Part shown: piece by piece, positions 9,779 through 19,594 of the stretch
Numbering within the stretch: position 1 is the stretch's first letter
Layout: each line of letters starts with the position of its first letter
Source of the DNA: Rhodocyclaceae bacterium
Lineage (GTDB): Bacteria; Pseudomonadota; Gammaproteobacteria; Burkholderiales; Rhodocyclaceae
Assembly (NCBI GenBank): GCA_026415155.1
Contig: JAOAHQ010000029.1
Location: 1-37,154, forward strand
Reading direction: 5' to 3'
Length of the DNA stretch: 37,154 nucleotides
The notes under the pieces: generated by a model
What the model was told of the DNA's origin: nothing
The model's database searches: none
What the model saw: the letters and a program-made list of their open reading frames with translations, nothing else
Program-made: the position numbers and the translations under genes

Positions 9779-10453
9779 ATGGCGCTCGCCGTCCAGGCCG
9801 TGCTGATCGACCTCGACGGCACGCTGCTCGACACTGTCTTGGATTTGCACGCTGCCGCCTGTGGCATGCTGGAAGACCTCGGCCGGCCGCCAGTGGCGGT
9901 TGAAGACATCCGCGCCTATGTCGGCCGCGGCATCCCCAACCTCGTCAAGCGCGTGCTGGCTGGCAATCTCGAGGCGGCCGACGATCCCGCGCCGCCGCCT
10001 GCCGTTGCGCTGGCAAGCTTCAAGAAGCATTATGCGTATTTCAATGGCCGCGCCGCCAAGCCCTTCCCGGGCGTCATCGAGGGGCTGGAGGCCTTGAAGG
10101 CGATGAACCTGCCCCTGGGCGTCATCACCAACAAGGCCAAGGACTTCACCCTCCCACTCCTTGAGCGCACGGGGCTCGCGCCATATTTCTCGGTCGCCGT
10201 GGCCGGCGACATGCTGCCCAAGCCGAAGCCCGATCCGATGCCGCTCGTCTGGGCCTGCGGACGCCTGAACGTCTCGCCGGCCGACACCTTGATGATCGGC
10301 GACTCGGTGCATGACTTCCAGGCCGGCCGCGCCGCCTCATGCCATGTGTTCCTCGTCCCCTACGGCTACAACGAAGGACAGGATGTGCGGGGACTTTCGG
10401 CCGATGCTATAGTCGAAAGTCTTCTCGAAGCCGCACAGCGCCTGTCCTCATGA
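9779..10453 (+). CDS. gph: Phosphoglycolate phosphatase, HAD family
   Basis: HAD-superfamily phosphatase of about 224 residues that hydrolyses 2-phosphoglycolate to glycolate. This clears the inhibitory product of RuBisCO oxygenase activity and of DNA repair. HAD motif I is LIDLDGTLLDT near the N-terminus, motif II is in GVITNK, motif III Lys is in PKPKPDP, and motif IV is MIGDSVHDFQAGRAA. Two starts are possible: GTG at 9773, which overlaps the rpe stop as GTGA, and ATG at 9779, which has AAGGTG just upstream. The ATG is preferred, adding only two residues of uncertainty. The stop overlaps trpE as ATGA. Position after rpe and before trpE is common in betaproteobacteria, and here it also fits the Calvin-cycle genes nearby. 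Confidence 0.94.
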   Translation: MALAVQAVLIDLDGTLLDTVLDLHAAACGMLEDLGRPPVAVEDIRAYVGRGIPNLVKRVLAGNLEAADDPAPPPAVALASFKKHYAYFNGRAAKPFPGVIEGLEALKAMNLPLGVITNKAKDFTLPLLERTGLAPYFSVAVAGDMLPKPKPDPMPLVWACGRLNVSPADTLMIGDSVHDFQAGRAASCHVFLVPYGYNEGQDVRGLSADAIVESLLEAAQRLSS

Positions 10454-11937
10454 ACGAAGCCGATTTCGACCGTCTGGCCCGCGAGGGCTATAACCGCATC
10501 CCCGTCACGCTCGAGACCTTCGCCGATCTCGACACGCCGCTCTCCATCTATCTCAAGCTCGCCGATGGGCCGCACTCGTATCTGCTCGAATCCGTCCAGG
10601 GCGGCGAGCGTTTCGGCCGCTATTCGTTCATTGGACTGACCACGCCGACGCGCATCGCCGTCAGCGGCTCGACGATCCTCTTGCTTTCCGGCAACCGTGT
10701 CGCGGAACGGCGCGAGCACACCAACCCGATGTCCTATCTCTCGGAGTTCCTAGCGCGCTTCAAGGTGCCGGCGCTTCCAGGCTTGCCGCGCTTTACCGGC
10801 GGGCTGGTCGGCTACTTCGGCTACGACACGGTGCGCTACATCGAAGCGAAGCTCGCCGCAACGCAAAAGCCCGATCCGCTCGGCATGCCCGACATCCTGC
10901 TGCTGCTCTCCGAGGAAATCGCCATCGTCGATAATCTCTCGGGCAAGCTCACCCTCGTCGTCTATGCCGAGCCGGGCTTTCCCGGCGCCTGGAAGCAGGC
11001 GCAGGCGCGCTTGAAGGAACTGCTCGCCCGCCTGCGCACGCCGGTCAGCCTCCCGCAGGATTGCCGTGCCGTGCCGCCCGCGCCGACTTTCGAGTTCCCG
11101 GAAGAGGCGTTCAAGGCGGCCGTCAAGCGCGCCAAGCAATACATCGTCGATGGCGACATCATGCAGGTGGTGCTCTCGCAGCGCATGAGCCGCCCTTTTG
11201 CGGCAAGCCCCCTGGCGCTCTACCGCGCGCTGAGAACGCTCAATCCCTCTCCTTACATGTTCTTTTTCGACTTCGGCGACTTCCAGGTCGTCGGCGCTTC
11301 GCCAGAGATCCTCGTGCGGCTCGAAAGCGAGGGCGAGACGCGCAAGATCACGGTGCGGCCGATCGCCGGCACCCGCCGGCGCGGTGCCACCCCCAGCGAG
11401 GATGCAGCGCTCGCCGCCGATCTCCTCGCCGACGAGAAGGAGCGCGCCGAGCATCTGCAACTCCTTGATCTGGGCAGGAACGACGTCGGCCGTGTCGCGA
11501 AGGTCGGCACCGTCAAGGTCACCGACCGCTACCTCATCGAGCGCTACTCGCACGTCATGCATCTTGTTTCTAACGTCGAAGGCGAGCTCAAGGACGACGA
11601 AGGGCCGCTGTCGGTGCTCAAGGCCACCTTTCCGGCCGGCACGGTCTCCGGCGCGCCGAAGGTGCGTGCGATGGAGATCATCGACGAGCTGGAACCCACC
11701 AAACGCGGCATCTATGCCGGCGCCGTCGGCTATCTGGGCTTCAATGGCGACATGGATCTGGCGATCGCAATCCGCACCGCCGTCGTCAAGGATGGCCAGA
11801 TCTACGTCCAGGCCGGCGCCGGCATCGTCGCCGATTCCGACCCGGATGCCGAATGGCAGGAAACGCTCAACAAGGCCAAGGCGCAACTGAAGGCTGCCGA
11901 CATGGCCGAGGCCGGCCTCGATACGCGCTTCGAGTAA
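10450..11937 (+). CDS. trpE: Anthranilate synthase component I
   Basis: Catalytic large subunit (495 residues) that converts chorismate to anthranilate, using ammonia supplied by TrpG; first step of tryptophan synthesis. The N-terminal regulatory region holds the LLES motif (residues 45-48) associated with tryptophan feedback binding. The chorismate-binding domain fills the C-terminal half, with [40 protein letters not shown], and the [22 protein letters not shown] stretch. An upstream in-frame start at 10339 lies inside gph and is rejected. The ATG at 10450 overlaps the gph stop as ATGA. No leader peptide or attenuator is visible in front, which is expected for a gene inside an operon. Confidence 0.97.
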   Translation: MNEADFDRLAREGYNRIPVTLETFADLDTPLSIYLKLADGPHSYLLESVQGGERFGRYSFIGLTTPTRIAVSGSTILLLSGNRVAERREHTNPMSYLSEFLARFKVPALPGLPRFTGGLVGYFGYDTVRYIEAKLAATQKPDPLGMPDILLLLSEEIAIVDNLSGKLTLVVYAEPGFPGAWKQAQARLKELLARLRTPVSLPQDCRAVPPAPTFEFPEEAFKAAVKRAKQYIVDGDIMQVVLSQRMSRPFAASPLALYRALRTLNPSPYMFFFDFGDFQVVGASPEILVRLESEGETRKITVRPIAGTRRRGATPSEDAALAADLLADEKERAEHLQLLDLGRNDVGRVAKVGTVKVTDRYLIERYSHVMHLVSNVEGELKDDEGPLSVLKATFPAGTVSGAPKVRAMEIIDELEPTKRGIYAGAVGYLGFNGDMDLAIAIRTAVVKDGQIYVQAGAGIVADSDPDAEWQETLNKAKAQLKAADMAEAGLDTRFE

Positions 11938-11947
11938 GGAGAGCGTC

Positions 11948-12514
11948 ATGCTGCTGATGATCGACAATTACGACTCCTTCACCTACAACCTCGTGCAGTA
12001 TTTCGGCGAGCTCGGCCAAGAGGTGCGCGTGTTTCGCAACGATGCGATCAGTGTGAAGGAAATCGCCGCCATGCGCCCCGATTATCTGGTCATCTCGCCC
12101 GGCCCCTGCTCGCCGAAGGAGGCCGGCATCTCGGTGGCGGCGATCCAGGCCTTCGCCGGAAAACTCCCGATCCTCGGCGTCTGCCTTGGGCATCAGAGCA
12201 TCGGCTACGCCTTCGGCGGCGAGATCGTCCATGCCAAACAGCTCATGCATGGCAAGCTCTCCGCCGTGCATCATGCCAACGTCGGCGTCTTCAGCGGCCT
12301 GCCCAACCCCTTCAATGCCACGCGCTACCACTCGCTGGCGATCCGCCGCGACACGCTGCCCGCTTGCCTCGAAATCACCGCCTGGACGGACGATGGCGAG
12401 ATCATGGGCGTGCGCCATCGCGAATACCCGATCCAGGGCGTGCAGTTTCATCCCGAATCCATCATGACCGAGCATGGCCACCAGTTGCTGCAGAACTTCT
12501 TGAGAGGCGTCTGA
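11948..12514 (+). CDS. trpG: Anthranilate synthase component II (glutamine amidotransferase)
   Basis: Class I glutamine amidotransferase of 188 residues that releases ammonia from glutamine for TrpE. It starts with the typical [19 protein letters not shown]. The nucleophile cysteine is in [10 protein letters not shown] (residues about 76-85), and the catalytic His-Glu pair is in the FHPESI motif near the end. A good AAGGAGA ribosome site sits in the ten-base gap after trpE. In many bacteria the same subunit also serves 4-amino-4-deoxychorismate synthase (PabA); that dual use is possible here since no other pabA is in view. trpD follows two bases later. Confidence 0.96.
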   Translation: MLLMIDNYDSFTYNLVQYFGELGQEVRVFRNDAISVKEIAAMRPDYLVISPGPCSPKEAGISVAAIQAFAGKLPILGVCLGHQSIGYAFGGEIVHAKQLMHGKLSAVHHANVGVFSGLPNPFNATRYHSLAIRRDTLPACLEITAWTDDGEIMGVRHREYPIQGVQFHPESIMTEHGHQLLQNFLRGV

Positions 12515-12516
12515 TC

Positions 12517-13539
12517 ATGATCACTCCGCAACAAGCGCTGCAACGCACCATCGAGCATCGCGAGATCTTCCACGACGAGATGCTGCATCTGATGCGGCAG
12601 ATCATGCAAGGCGAGGTCTCCCCCGTGATGATCGCGGCGATCCTCACCGGGCTGCGCGTCAAGAAAGAGACCATCGGCGAGATCGCCGCCGCCGCGAAGG
12701 TGATGCGCGAGCTCTGTACCAAGGTCGAGGTGCCGCACGATCCGCATTTCGTCGACATCGTCGGCACCGGAGGCGATGCCTCGCACACCTTCAACATTTC
12801 CACCGCCGCCGCCTTCGTCGCCGCCGCGGCCGGCGCGACGGTGGCCAAGCATGGCAACCGCGGCGTCTCTTCGAAATCCGGCGCTGCCGACGTGCTCGAA
12901 GCCTTGGGCGCCAAGATCGACCTGCAGGCCCCGCAGGTGGCCGAATGCATCCGGCGTACCAAGATGGGCTTCATGTTCGCGCCGAACCACCATCCGGCGA
13001 TGAAGAACGTCGCGCCGGTGCGCCGCGAGATGGGCGTGCGCACGATCTTCAACATCCTCGGGCCCTTGACCAATCCGGCCGGCGCGCCCAATTCGCTGCT
13101 CGGCGTCTTCCATCCCGATCTCGTCGGCATCTGCGTGCGCGTCATGAAGGAGCTGGGCGCCCAGCATGTGCTGGTCGTGCATGGCAAGGATGGCATGGAC
13201 GAGATCTCGCTCGGCGCCGCGACGATGGTCGGGGAATTGAAAGACGGCGAGATCCTCGAATACGAAATCCATCCGGAGGACTTTGGCCTGCAGATGATCG
13301 CCACGCGCAATTTGCGCGTCGCCGATGCGGAAGAATCGAAAGGAAGGCTCTTGGGCGTGCTCGAGAACCAACCGGGGCCGGCGCTCGAGATCGTCTGCCT
13401 CAATGCCGGCGCTGCACTGTATGCCGCCAATCTCGTGCCCGACATCTGCGCCGGCATCGCGCGTGCGCGCGAGACGATCGAGAACGGCCAAGCGCGCGCC
13501 AAGCTCGACGAGTTCATCCAGGTTACGAATTCATTGTGA
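12517..13539 (+). CDS. trpD: Anthranilate phosphoribosyltransferase
   Basis: Transfers the phosphoribosyl group from PRPP to anthranilate, the second step of tryptophan synthesis. The 340-residue protein carries the PRPP/diphosphate loop [15 protein letters not shown], then [21 protein letters not shown], and the [10 protein letters not shown] motif, in the family order. The start at ATG 12517 follows the trpG stop by two bases; in-frame starts further upstream lie within trpG and are rejected. The stop overlaps trpC as GTGA. It is an ordinary, intact member with length as expected (about 340). Confidence 0.97.
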   Translation: MITPQQALQRTIEHREIFHDEMLHLMRQIMQGEVSPVMIAAILTGLRVKKETIGEIAAAAKVMRELCTKVEVPHDPHFVDIVGTGGDASHTFNISTAAAFVAAAAGATVAKHGNRGVSSKSGAADVLEALGAKIDLQAPQVAECIRRTKMGFMFAPNHHPAMKNVAPVRREMGVRTIFNILGPLTNPAGAPNSLLGVFHPDLVGICVRVMKELGAQHVLVVHGKDGMDEISLGAATMVGELKDGEILEYEIHPEDFGLQMIATRNLRVADAEESKGRLLGVLENQPGPALEIVCLNAGAALYAANLVPDICAGIARARETIENGQARAKLDEFIQVTNSL

Positions 13540-14330
13540 GCGACATCCTCGACAAGATCCTCGCAGTGAAACGCGAGGAAGTCGCCGCCGCGCAAGCCGC
13601 GAAACCACTTGTGGCGATCCGCGCCGAAGCCGAGGCGCAGGCAATGCCGCGCGACTTCATCGGCGCACTGCGCTCGAAAATCGGCGCTGGCCAGACGGCC
13701 GTGATCGCCGAGATCAAAAAGGCGAGCCCCTCGAAGGGCGTGATCCGCGCCGACTTTCGCCCTGCCGAGATCGCTGCCGATTACGAACGGCACGGCGCCG
13801 CCTGCCTGTCCGTGCTCACCGACCGCCCCTTCTTCCAGGGCGCGCCGGAATACCTGTGCGAGGCGCGCGCCGCGTGCAGCCTGCCCGTGCTGCGCAAAGA
13901 CTTCATCATCGACCCCTACCAGGTCTATGAGGCGCGCGCGCTGGGCGCCGATGCAATCCTGCTGATCGTCGCGGCGCTGGAAGACGAACAAATGCGCGAA
14001 CTTGAAGCGCTCGCCCACTCGCTTGGCATGGCGGTGCTCGTCGAAAGCCACGACGCGGGAGAAGTTGAGCGCGCGCTCAAGCTCGAAACGCCCCTCATCG
14101 GCATCAACAACCGCAATCTGCGCACTTTTGAAGTGAGCCTCGACACGACGCTCGCGCAGCTTCCCCGCATCCCCGCCGACCGCATCGTCGTCACCGAATC
14201 CGGCATCCTCTCGCCGGCCGATGTCGCGCTCATGAGGCGGCATGGCGTTTCTGCCTTCCTCGTCGGCGAAGCCTTCATGCGCGCGGGTTCGCCCGGCGCG
14301 GCGCTTGCGCAGCTCTTTGCCGCCTGCTAG
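13536..14330 (+). CDS. trpC: Indole-3-glycerol phosphate synthase
   Basis: Closes the indole ring from carboxyphenylamino-deoxyribulose phosphate in tryptophan synthesis. It is a stand-alone TrpC of 264 residues (not fused to TrpF). Visible TIM-barrel motifs are [16 protein letters not shown] near residue 58, SVLTD..FF.G....[40 protein letters not shown] and [12 protein letters not shown]. The start is a GTG at 13536 that overlaps the trpD stop by four bases (GTGA). trpF, trpB and trpA are not in the window, which matches the split trp gene organisation of many betaproteobacteria. Confidence 0.96.
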   Translation: MSDILDKILAVKREEVAAAQAAKPLVAIRAEAEAQAMPRDFIGALRSKIGAGQTAVIAEIKKASPSKGVIRADFRPAEIAADYERHGAACLSVLTDRPFFQGAPEYLCEARAACSLPVLRKDFIIDPYQVYEARALGADAILLIVAALEDEQMRELEALAHSLGMAVLVESHDAGEVERALKLETPLIGINNRNLRTFEVSLDTTLAQLPRIPADRIVVTESGILSPADVALMRRHGVSAFLVGEAFMRAGSPGAALAQLFAAC

Positions 14331-14377
14331 CCTCTCTCCAACGCCGTCCTGCCAGCGCCGACTTCAGGAGCCCTGTA

Positions 14378-14674
14378 ATGACCAAGGATTTCCGCCATAT
14401 CGGTTTGCGTTCCAATGCGCCACCCGCCGTTGCAACGCCGGCCTCGGCCAGTGTGGCCAAGCCGGAGCGGCGCTTGAACCTGCGCCTCTTTCTCTTCATC
14501 GGCCTCGTCTTGTTCGCCTCTGGCTTCTGGCTTTTGTTTGGCGGGATGAGTCCGCTGCCCCCGCCGGAATCGCTCTTTCTCGGCTTCGCACTGATGATCG
14601 CCGGCCTCATGGATTTCGCCGCCTTCGCGATCTTGCGGCAGATTCTCAACAAGCCGCGCGACACTGCTCACTAG
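14378..14674 (+). CDS. Small membrane protein of unknown function
   Basis: Predicted protein of 98 residues that I do not recognise. The first 35 residues are polar and rich in alanine and proline with a short basic stretch (KPERRLNLR). Two hydrophobic helices follow at about residues 36-56 and 64-86, separated by a proline-rich turn (SPLPPPES), and then a short basic tail. It looks like an inner-membrane hairpin with both ends in the cytoplasm. A clear AGGAG lies 7 to 8 bases before the ATG, and the reading frame is intact, so it is likely a real gene. It is 47 bases after trpC and converges on fba. Confidence 0.75.
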   Translation: MTKDFRHIGLRSNAPPAVATPASASVAKPERRLNLRLFLFIGLVLFASGFWLLFGGMSPLPPPESLFLGFALMIAGLMDFAAFAILRQILNKPRDTAH

Positions 14675-14675
14675 T

Positions 14676-14698
14676 AAAAAGGCCGCCCGCAGGCGGCC
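14676..14698 (-). terminator. Intrinsic terminator after fba
   Basis: Perfect 7-bp GC stem (GGCCGCC at 14681-14687 with GGCGGCC at 14692-14698) and a four-base loop. Read on the minus strand it is followed at once by five T residues, so it ends the fba-side operon. On the plus strand there is no T-run, although transcripts from the trp operon would also pass through the hairpin. Confidence 0.85.
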
Positions 14699-14723
14699 TG
14701 GTTGCAGCAAAAAACGGCTCGCC

Positions 14724-15788
14724 TTACTTGATGACGGCGGTAAGCTCGCCCTTCTTGTAGCGCTCGGCCATCTTCTCAAGCGGGATTGCCTTGATCTTGC
14801 TCGCCATGCCGGCGCAGCCGAAGGCTTCATAACGCGCCTTGCAGATCTCTTTCATCGCCTTCCTCGCCTCGGCGAGATACTTCCTCGGGTCGAAGTTCTT
14901 GCGGTCGGTGTTGAGGTAGCGGCGGATCGCGCCGGTGGAGGCCATGCGCAGATCAGTATCGATATTGACCTTGCGCACGCCGTTCTTGATGCCTTCGACG
15001 ATCTCCTCGACCGGCACGCCATAGGTGGTGCCCATCTCGCCGCCGTTTTCGTTGATGATCTTGAGCCAGTCCTGCGGCACGCTGGATGAGCCATGCATGA
15101 CGAGGTGGGTATTCGGCAGCTTGGCGTGGATTTCCTTGATGCGGTCGATCCTGAGCACTGCGCCCGTTGGCGGCCGCGTGAACTTGTAGGCGCCGTGCGA
15201 GGTGCCAATCGCGATCGCCAGCGCATCGACGCCAGTGAGTTTGACGAACTCGGCAGCCTCGTTGGGGTCGGTGAGGAGCTGGTCGTGCGAGAGTTTGCCT
15301 TCGGCGCCGTGGCCGTCTTCCTTCTCGCCCTGGCCGGTTTCCAAAGAGCCCAGACAGCCCAGCTCGCCCTCGACCGAGACGCCGATGGCATGGGCCATCT
15401 CGACGACTTTGCGCGTCACCTCGACGTTGTATTCGAAGGTGGAAGGCGTCTTGGCGTCTTCCATCAGCGAGCCGTCCATCATGACGCTCGAGAAGCCCGA
15501 GCGGATCGCCTGGATGCAGACGGCCGGGCTGGCGCCGTGATCCTGGTGCATGACGATCGGGATGTCGGGGTGGGTTTCGATCGCCGCTTCGATGAGCTTG
15601 CGCAGATAGGCTTCGCCGGCGTATTTGCGCGCGCCGGCCGAGCCCTGCATGATCACCGGGCTGTTGGTCTCCTCGGCAGCCTCCATGATGGCCTGGATCT
15701 GCTCGAGGTTATTGACGTTGAAGGCGGGCAGGCCATAGCCGTGTTCGGCGGCATGGTCCAAGAGCTGGCGCATCGATACGAGTGGCAT
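14724..15788 (-). CDS. fba: Fructose-bisphosphate aldolase, class II
   Basis: Zinc-dependent aldolase of 354 residues that joins or cleaves dihydroxyacetone phosphate and glyceraldehyde 3-phosphate, and in Calvin-cycle organisms also makes sedoheptulose 1,7-bisphosphate. It shows the N-terminal [16 protein letters not shown], the metal-binding MHQDHGAS motif, MMDGS, VEGELG.LG, the GTSHGAYKF His ligand segment, HGSS and VNIDTDLR. This is the longer CbbA-type form found in autotrophic proteobacteria. A GAGGAG ribosome site lies about six bases before the ATG. It is the last gene of the block that starts at tkt or earlier; pyk lies 31 bases upstream. Confidence 0.97.
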   Translation of the reverse strand: MPLVSMRQLLDHAAEHGYGLPAFNVNNLEQIQAIMEAAEETNSPVIMQGSAGARKYAGEAYLRKLIEAAIETHPDIPIVMHQDHGASPAVCIQAIRSGFSSVMMDGSLMEDAKTPSTFEYNVEVTRKVVEMAHAIGVSVEGELGCLGSLETGQGEKEDGHGAEGKLSHDQLLTDPNEAAEFVKLTGVDALAIAIGTSHGAYKFTRPPTGAVLRIDRIKEIHAKLPNTHLVMHGSSSVPQDWLKIINENGGEMGTTYGVPVEEIVEGIKNGVRKVNIDTDLRMASTGAIRRYLNTDRKNFDPRKYLAEARKAMKEICKARYEAFGCAGMASKIKAIPLEKMAERYKKGELTAVIK

Positions 15789-15819
15789 GGAGATCTCCTC
15801 TTGTCTAGTGGTGGGTTCG

Positions 15820-17256
15820 TTAGGCCGACGCGTGTTCGCCGACCCGGATCAGTTTCAGGGTATTCGTGCCGCCGGCCTGGCCGATCGGCTCGCCGAAGGT
15901 GAGCACGATCAGGTCACCGATCTCGACGGCGCCGGAGCGGATCAGTTCTTCCTCCGCCTCGAACAGCATCTCGTCGCGATCCTTGCCGACGTAACGCATC
16001 ATCAAAGGATACACCCCGCGATAGATGCTGACCTTGTAGCGCGTGCGGATGTCGGGCGTCATCGCATAAATCGGCACGCCGCAATCGAGGCGCGAAATCC
16101 ACAGCGCGGTGGAGCCCGATTGCGTGAGCGCGACGATGGCCTTGACCTGCAAGTGATGGGCAGTAAACAGCGCCGCCATGGCGATCGACTTGTCGATGCG
16201 CGTGAAGACACGGTCGAGGAAGTGGCGGTCGAGCGCCGCGGGGTCGGTGGACTTCTCCGCCTCGTGGCAGATGCGCGCCATTGCCTGCACCGTCTCGACA
16301 GGATAGTCGCCCGCGGCCGTCTCGGCCGAGAGCATCACGGCATCGGTGCCATCGAGCACGGCATTGGCGACGTCGGAGACCTCGGCGCGCGTCGGCACCG
16401 GCGAATGGATCATCGATTCCATCATCTGCGTCGCCGTGATCGTGAACTTGTTGTGCTCGCGCGCCGCGCGGATGATCTTCTTCTGCAGCGCCGGCACGGC
16501 CGCATCGCCGACCTCGACGGCGAGATCCCCGCGCGCCACCATGACGCCGTCGCAGGCGTGCAGGATGTCCTCAAGATTCGCCACGGCCTCGACCCGCTCG
16601 ATCTTGGCGATCACCAAGGCCTGCGAGCCGGCCTTGTGTAGGAGCTTCCTGGCCAGGCGCAAGTCGCCGCCCGACTTCGGGAACGACACCGCGACGTAAT
16701 CGACCTGCAATTCGGCGGCGATCTGGATGTCCTCGATGTCTTTGGCCGTGAGCGCCGGCGCGGAAAGCCCGCCGCCTTGCCTGTTGATGCCCTTGTTGTT
16801 GGAAAGCTCGCCGCCATGGCGCACGATGCAGTGGATTTCGCTCTCCTCGAGGTGTTCGACGTCCATGACGATGCGGCCATCGTCGAGCAGCAGCGTGTCG
16901 CCAGGCCTCACATCGTCGATGAGCTCCGGATAGTCGAGGCCGACGCGCGTCGTATCGCCGAGTTCGCTGCTCGCGTCGAGAATGAAGCGCTGGCCGGTCT
17001 TGAGCAGCACCTTGCTGCCAACAAACTTGCCGATGCGGATCTTCGGCCCTTGCAGATCGGCCATCACGCCGATGGTGCGGTCGTGCTTGCGCATCGCCTC
17101 TTGCAGCAACTCGATGCGCTTTTTGTGATCCTCGACCGTGCCGTGGGAGAAATTGAGCCGCACGACGTCGATGCCCGCGGCGACGAGTCGGTCGAGCGTC
17201 TGGGCATCCGATGAGGCCGGCCCGAGCGTGGCGACGATTTTCGTGGCGCGTAGCAT
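15820..17256 (-). CDS. pyk: Pyruvate kinase
   Basis: Converts phosphoenolpyruvate and ADP to pyruvate and ATP, the last step of glycolysis. The 478-residue protein begins [13 protein letters not shown] and has [14 protein letters not shown], the catalytic-lysine region [23 protein letters not shown] and the ATQMMESMI...[13 protein letters not shown] segment. The C-terminal regulatory domain is present (TQSGSTA, a potential effector region). Placement between pgk and fba inside a Calvin-type block is notable, because pyk draws carbon out of the cycle. An exact 9-bp inverted repeat lies just upstream, between pgk and this start. Confidence 0.97.
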   Translation of the reverse strand: MLRATKIVATLGPASSDAQTLDRLVAAGIDVVRLNFSHGTVEDHKKRIELLQEAMRKHDRTIGVMADLQGPKIRIGKFVGSKVLLKTGQRFILDASSELGDTTRVGLDYPELIDDVRPGDTLLLDDGRIVMDVEHLEESEIHCIVRHGGELSNNKGINRQGGGLSAPALTAKDIEDIQIAAELQVDYVAVSFPKSGGDLRLARKLLHKAGSQALVIAKIERVEAVANLEDILHACDGVMVARGDLAVEVGDAAVPALQKKIIRAAREHNKFTITATQMMESMIHSPVPTRAEVSDVANAVLDGTDAVMLSAETAAGDYPVETVQAMARICHEAEKSTDPAALDRHFLDRVFTRIDKSIAMAALFTAHHLQVKAIVALTQSGSTALWISRLDCGVPIYAMTPDIRTRYKVSIYRGVYPLMMRYVGKDRDEMLFEAEEELIRSGAVEIGDLIVLTFGEPIGQAGGTNTLKLIRVGEHASA

Positions 17257-17265
17257 AGCAAGGCG

Positions 17266-17291
17266 GCGGGCCGCAACTTAACGCGGCCCGC
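17266..17291 (-). repeat. Intercistronic hairpin between pgk and pyk
   Basis: Exact inverted repeat GCGGGCCGC / GCGGCCCGC (9 bp each) with an eight-base A/T-rich loop. It begins nine bases after the pgk stop and ends nine bases before the pyk start codon. No T-run follows, so it is not a standard terminator. It may protect the upstream message end, partially stop transcription, or limit pyk translation because it sits where the pyk ribosome site should be. Confidence 0.6.
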
Positions 17292-17299
17292 GCGAATGA

Positions 17300-18484
17300 T
17301 CAGCCTTGGGCGCGCTTTTCGAGAATCTCGACGGCGGGCAGCACCTTGCCTTCGAGGTATTCGAGGAAGGCTCCGCCGGCGGTCGAGATGTAGGACACCT
17401 TGTCGTAGATGCCATACTTTTGGATCGCGGCGATCGTATCGCCGCCGCCGGCGAGCGTGAAGGCCTTGGTCGCAGCGATTGCCTCGGCCACCTTCTTGGT
17501 ACCCTCACCGAACTGGTCGAACTCGAACACGCCGACCGGCCCGTTCCACACCACGGTGCCCGCCTGCATGATGATGTCGGCAAGCTGCTGGGCGCTCCTC
17601 GGCCCGATGTCGAAGATCATGTCATCCTCGGCCACGGCGTCGGCCTCCTTCAGCACGGCGGGTTCGTTGGCGTCGAATTGCTTGCCAACGACCACATCGA
17701 CGGCGATCGGAATGGACGCACCGCGCTTTTGCATCTTTTCCATCAGCGCCTTGGCCGTCGGCACGAGCTCGTCTTCGCAGAGCGATTTGCCGACGGGCTT
17801 GCCCGCCGCCTTGAGGAAGGTGTTGGCGATGCCGCCGCCGACCACCAGCTGATCGACTTTCTCGGAAAGCGCCTCGAGCACGGTCAGCTTCGTCGAGACC
17901 TTCGAGCCGCCGACGATCGCCACCATCGGCCGCGCCGGATTGGCAAGCGCCTTGTCGAGCGCCTCGAGCTCTTCGGTGACCAGCATGCCGGCGCAGGCGA
18001 TGGGTGCATATTGCGCGATGCCATAGGTCGAGGCTTCCGCCCGGTGCGCGGTGCCGAAGGCATCCATGACGAAGACGTCGCACAGCGCGGCGTATTTCTT
18101 CGCCGTCTCCTCGGCGTTCTTCTTCTCGCCTTTGTTCACGCGGCAGTTTTCGAGCAGCACGACTTCGCCCGGCTGAACCTCGAAGCCGCCATCGACCCAG
18201 TTCTGGATCAGGCGCACCGGCTTGCCAAGTTTGGCGCTCATCACCTCGGCGACCGGCGCGAGCGAATCCTCGGGCTTGAGTTCGCCTTCGGTCGGGCGGC
18301 CGAGGTGTGAAGTGACCATGACGCGGGCGCCAGCCTTCATCGCATATTCGATGGTCGGCATCGAGGCGGTGATGCGGGCATCGGAGGTGACCTTGCCGTC
18401 TTTGACCGGCACGTTCAGGTCGGCGCGAATGAACACGCGCTTGCCCTTGAGGTCGAGATCGGTCATGCGGATGAACTTGGGCAT
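17300..18484 (-). CDS. pgk: Phosphoglycerate kinase
   Basis: Transfers phosphate between 3-phosphoglycerate and ATP; used in both the Calvin cycle and glycolysis. The 394-residue protein has the signature [18 protein letters not shown] at its N-terminus, [11 protein letters not shown], the [18 protein letters not shown] motif, [10 protein letters not shown], and GGGDTIAAI near the nucleotide site. A longer in-frame start at 18541 is rejected: the ATG at 18484 is preceded by AGGAG at good distance and matches the family N-terminus. The 84-base gap to gap upstream is filled by a large nested hairpin, listed separately. Confidence 0.97.
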   Translation of the reverse strand: MPKFIRMTDLDLKGKRVFIRADLNVPVKDGKVTSDARITASMPTIEYAMKAGARVMVTSHLGRPTEGELKPEDSLAPVAEVMSAKLGKPVRLIQNWVDGGFEVQPGEVVLLENCRVNKGEKKNAEETAKKYAALCDVFVMDAFGTAHRAEASTYGIAQYAPIACAGMLVTEELEALDKALANPARPMVAIVGGSKVSTKLTVLEALSEKVDQLVVGGGIANTFLKAAGKPVGKSLCEDELVPTAKALMEKMQKRGASIPIAVDVVVGKQFDANEPAVLKEADAVAEDDMIFDIGPRSAQQLADIIMQAGTVVWNGPVGVFEFDQFGEGTKKVAEAIAATKAFTLAGGGDTIAAIQKYGIYDKVSYISTAGGAFLEYLEGKVLPAVEILEKRAQG

Positions 18485-18504
18485 GTGTGTCTCCTGGATT
18501 TTCT

Positions 18505-18566
18505 CGAAGTTGACCACGGAAGCGTTGCGGCGGCATGACACCGCAACGCTTGGATCGTCAACTTCG
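18505..18566 (-). repeat. Long nested hairpin between gap and pgk
   Basis: A 62-base palindromic structure that starts three bases after the gap stop codon. The outer stem is an exact 10-bp match (CGAAGTTGAC with GTCAACTTCG), followed by a symmetric 5x5 internal loop. The inner stem is an exact 11-bp match (AAGCGTTGCGG with CCGCAACGCTT), closed by a 10-base loop. There is no T-run after it, and the pgk ribosome site begins nine bases further on. It is most likely an RNA stability or processing element that sets gap apart from pgk, or a partial transcription stop. Confidence 0.75.
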
Positions 18567-18568
18567 GC

Positions 18569-19594
<1,026 letters not shown>

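Noticed and set aside
10750..11967. 405-codon minus-strand frame opposite trpE
   Set aside because: Shadow frame; trpE motifs and operon overlaps fix the coding strand.
15789..15798. GGAGATCTCC palindrome before fba as an operator
   Set aside because: It is explained by the purine-rich ribosome-binding region next to the start codon; ten bases is too short to argue for a regulator site.
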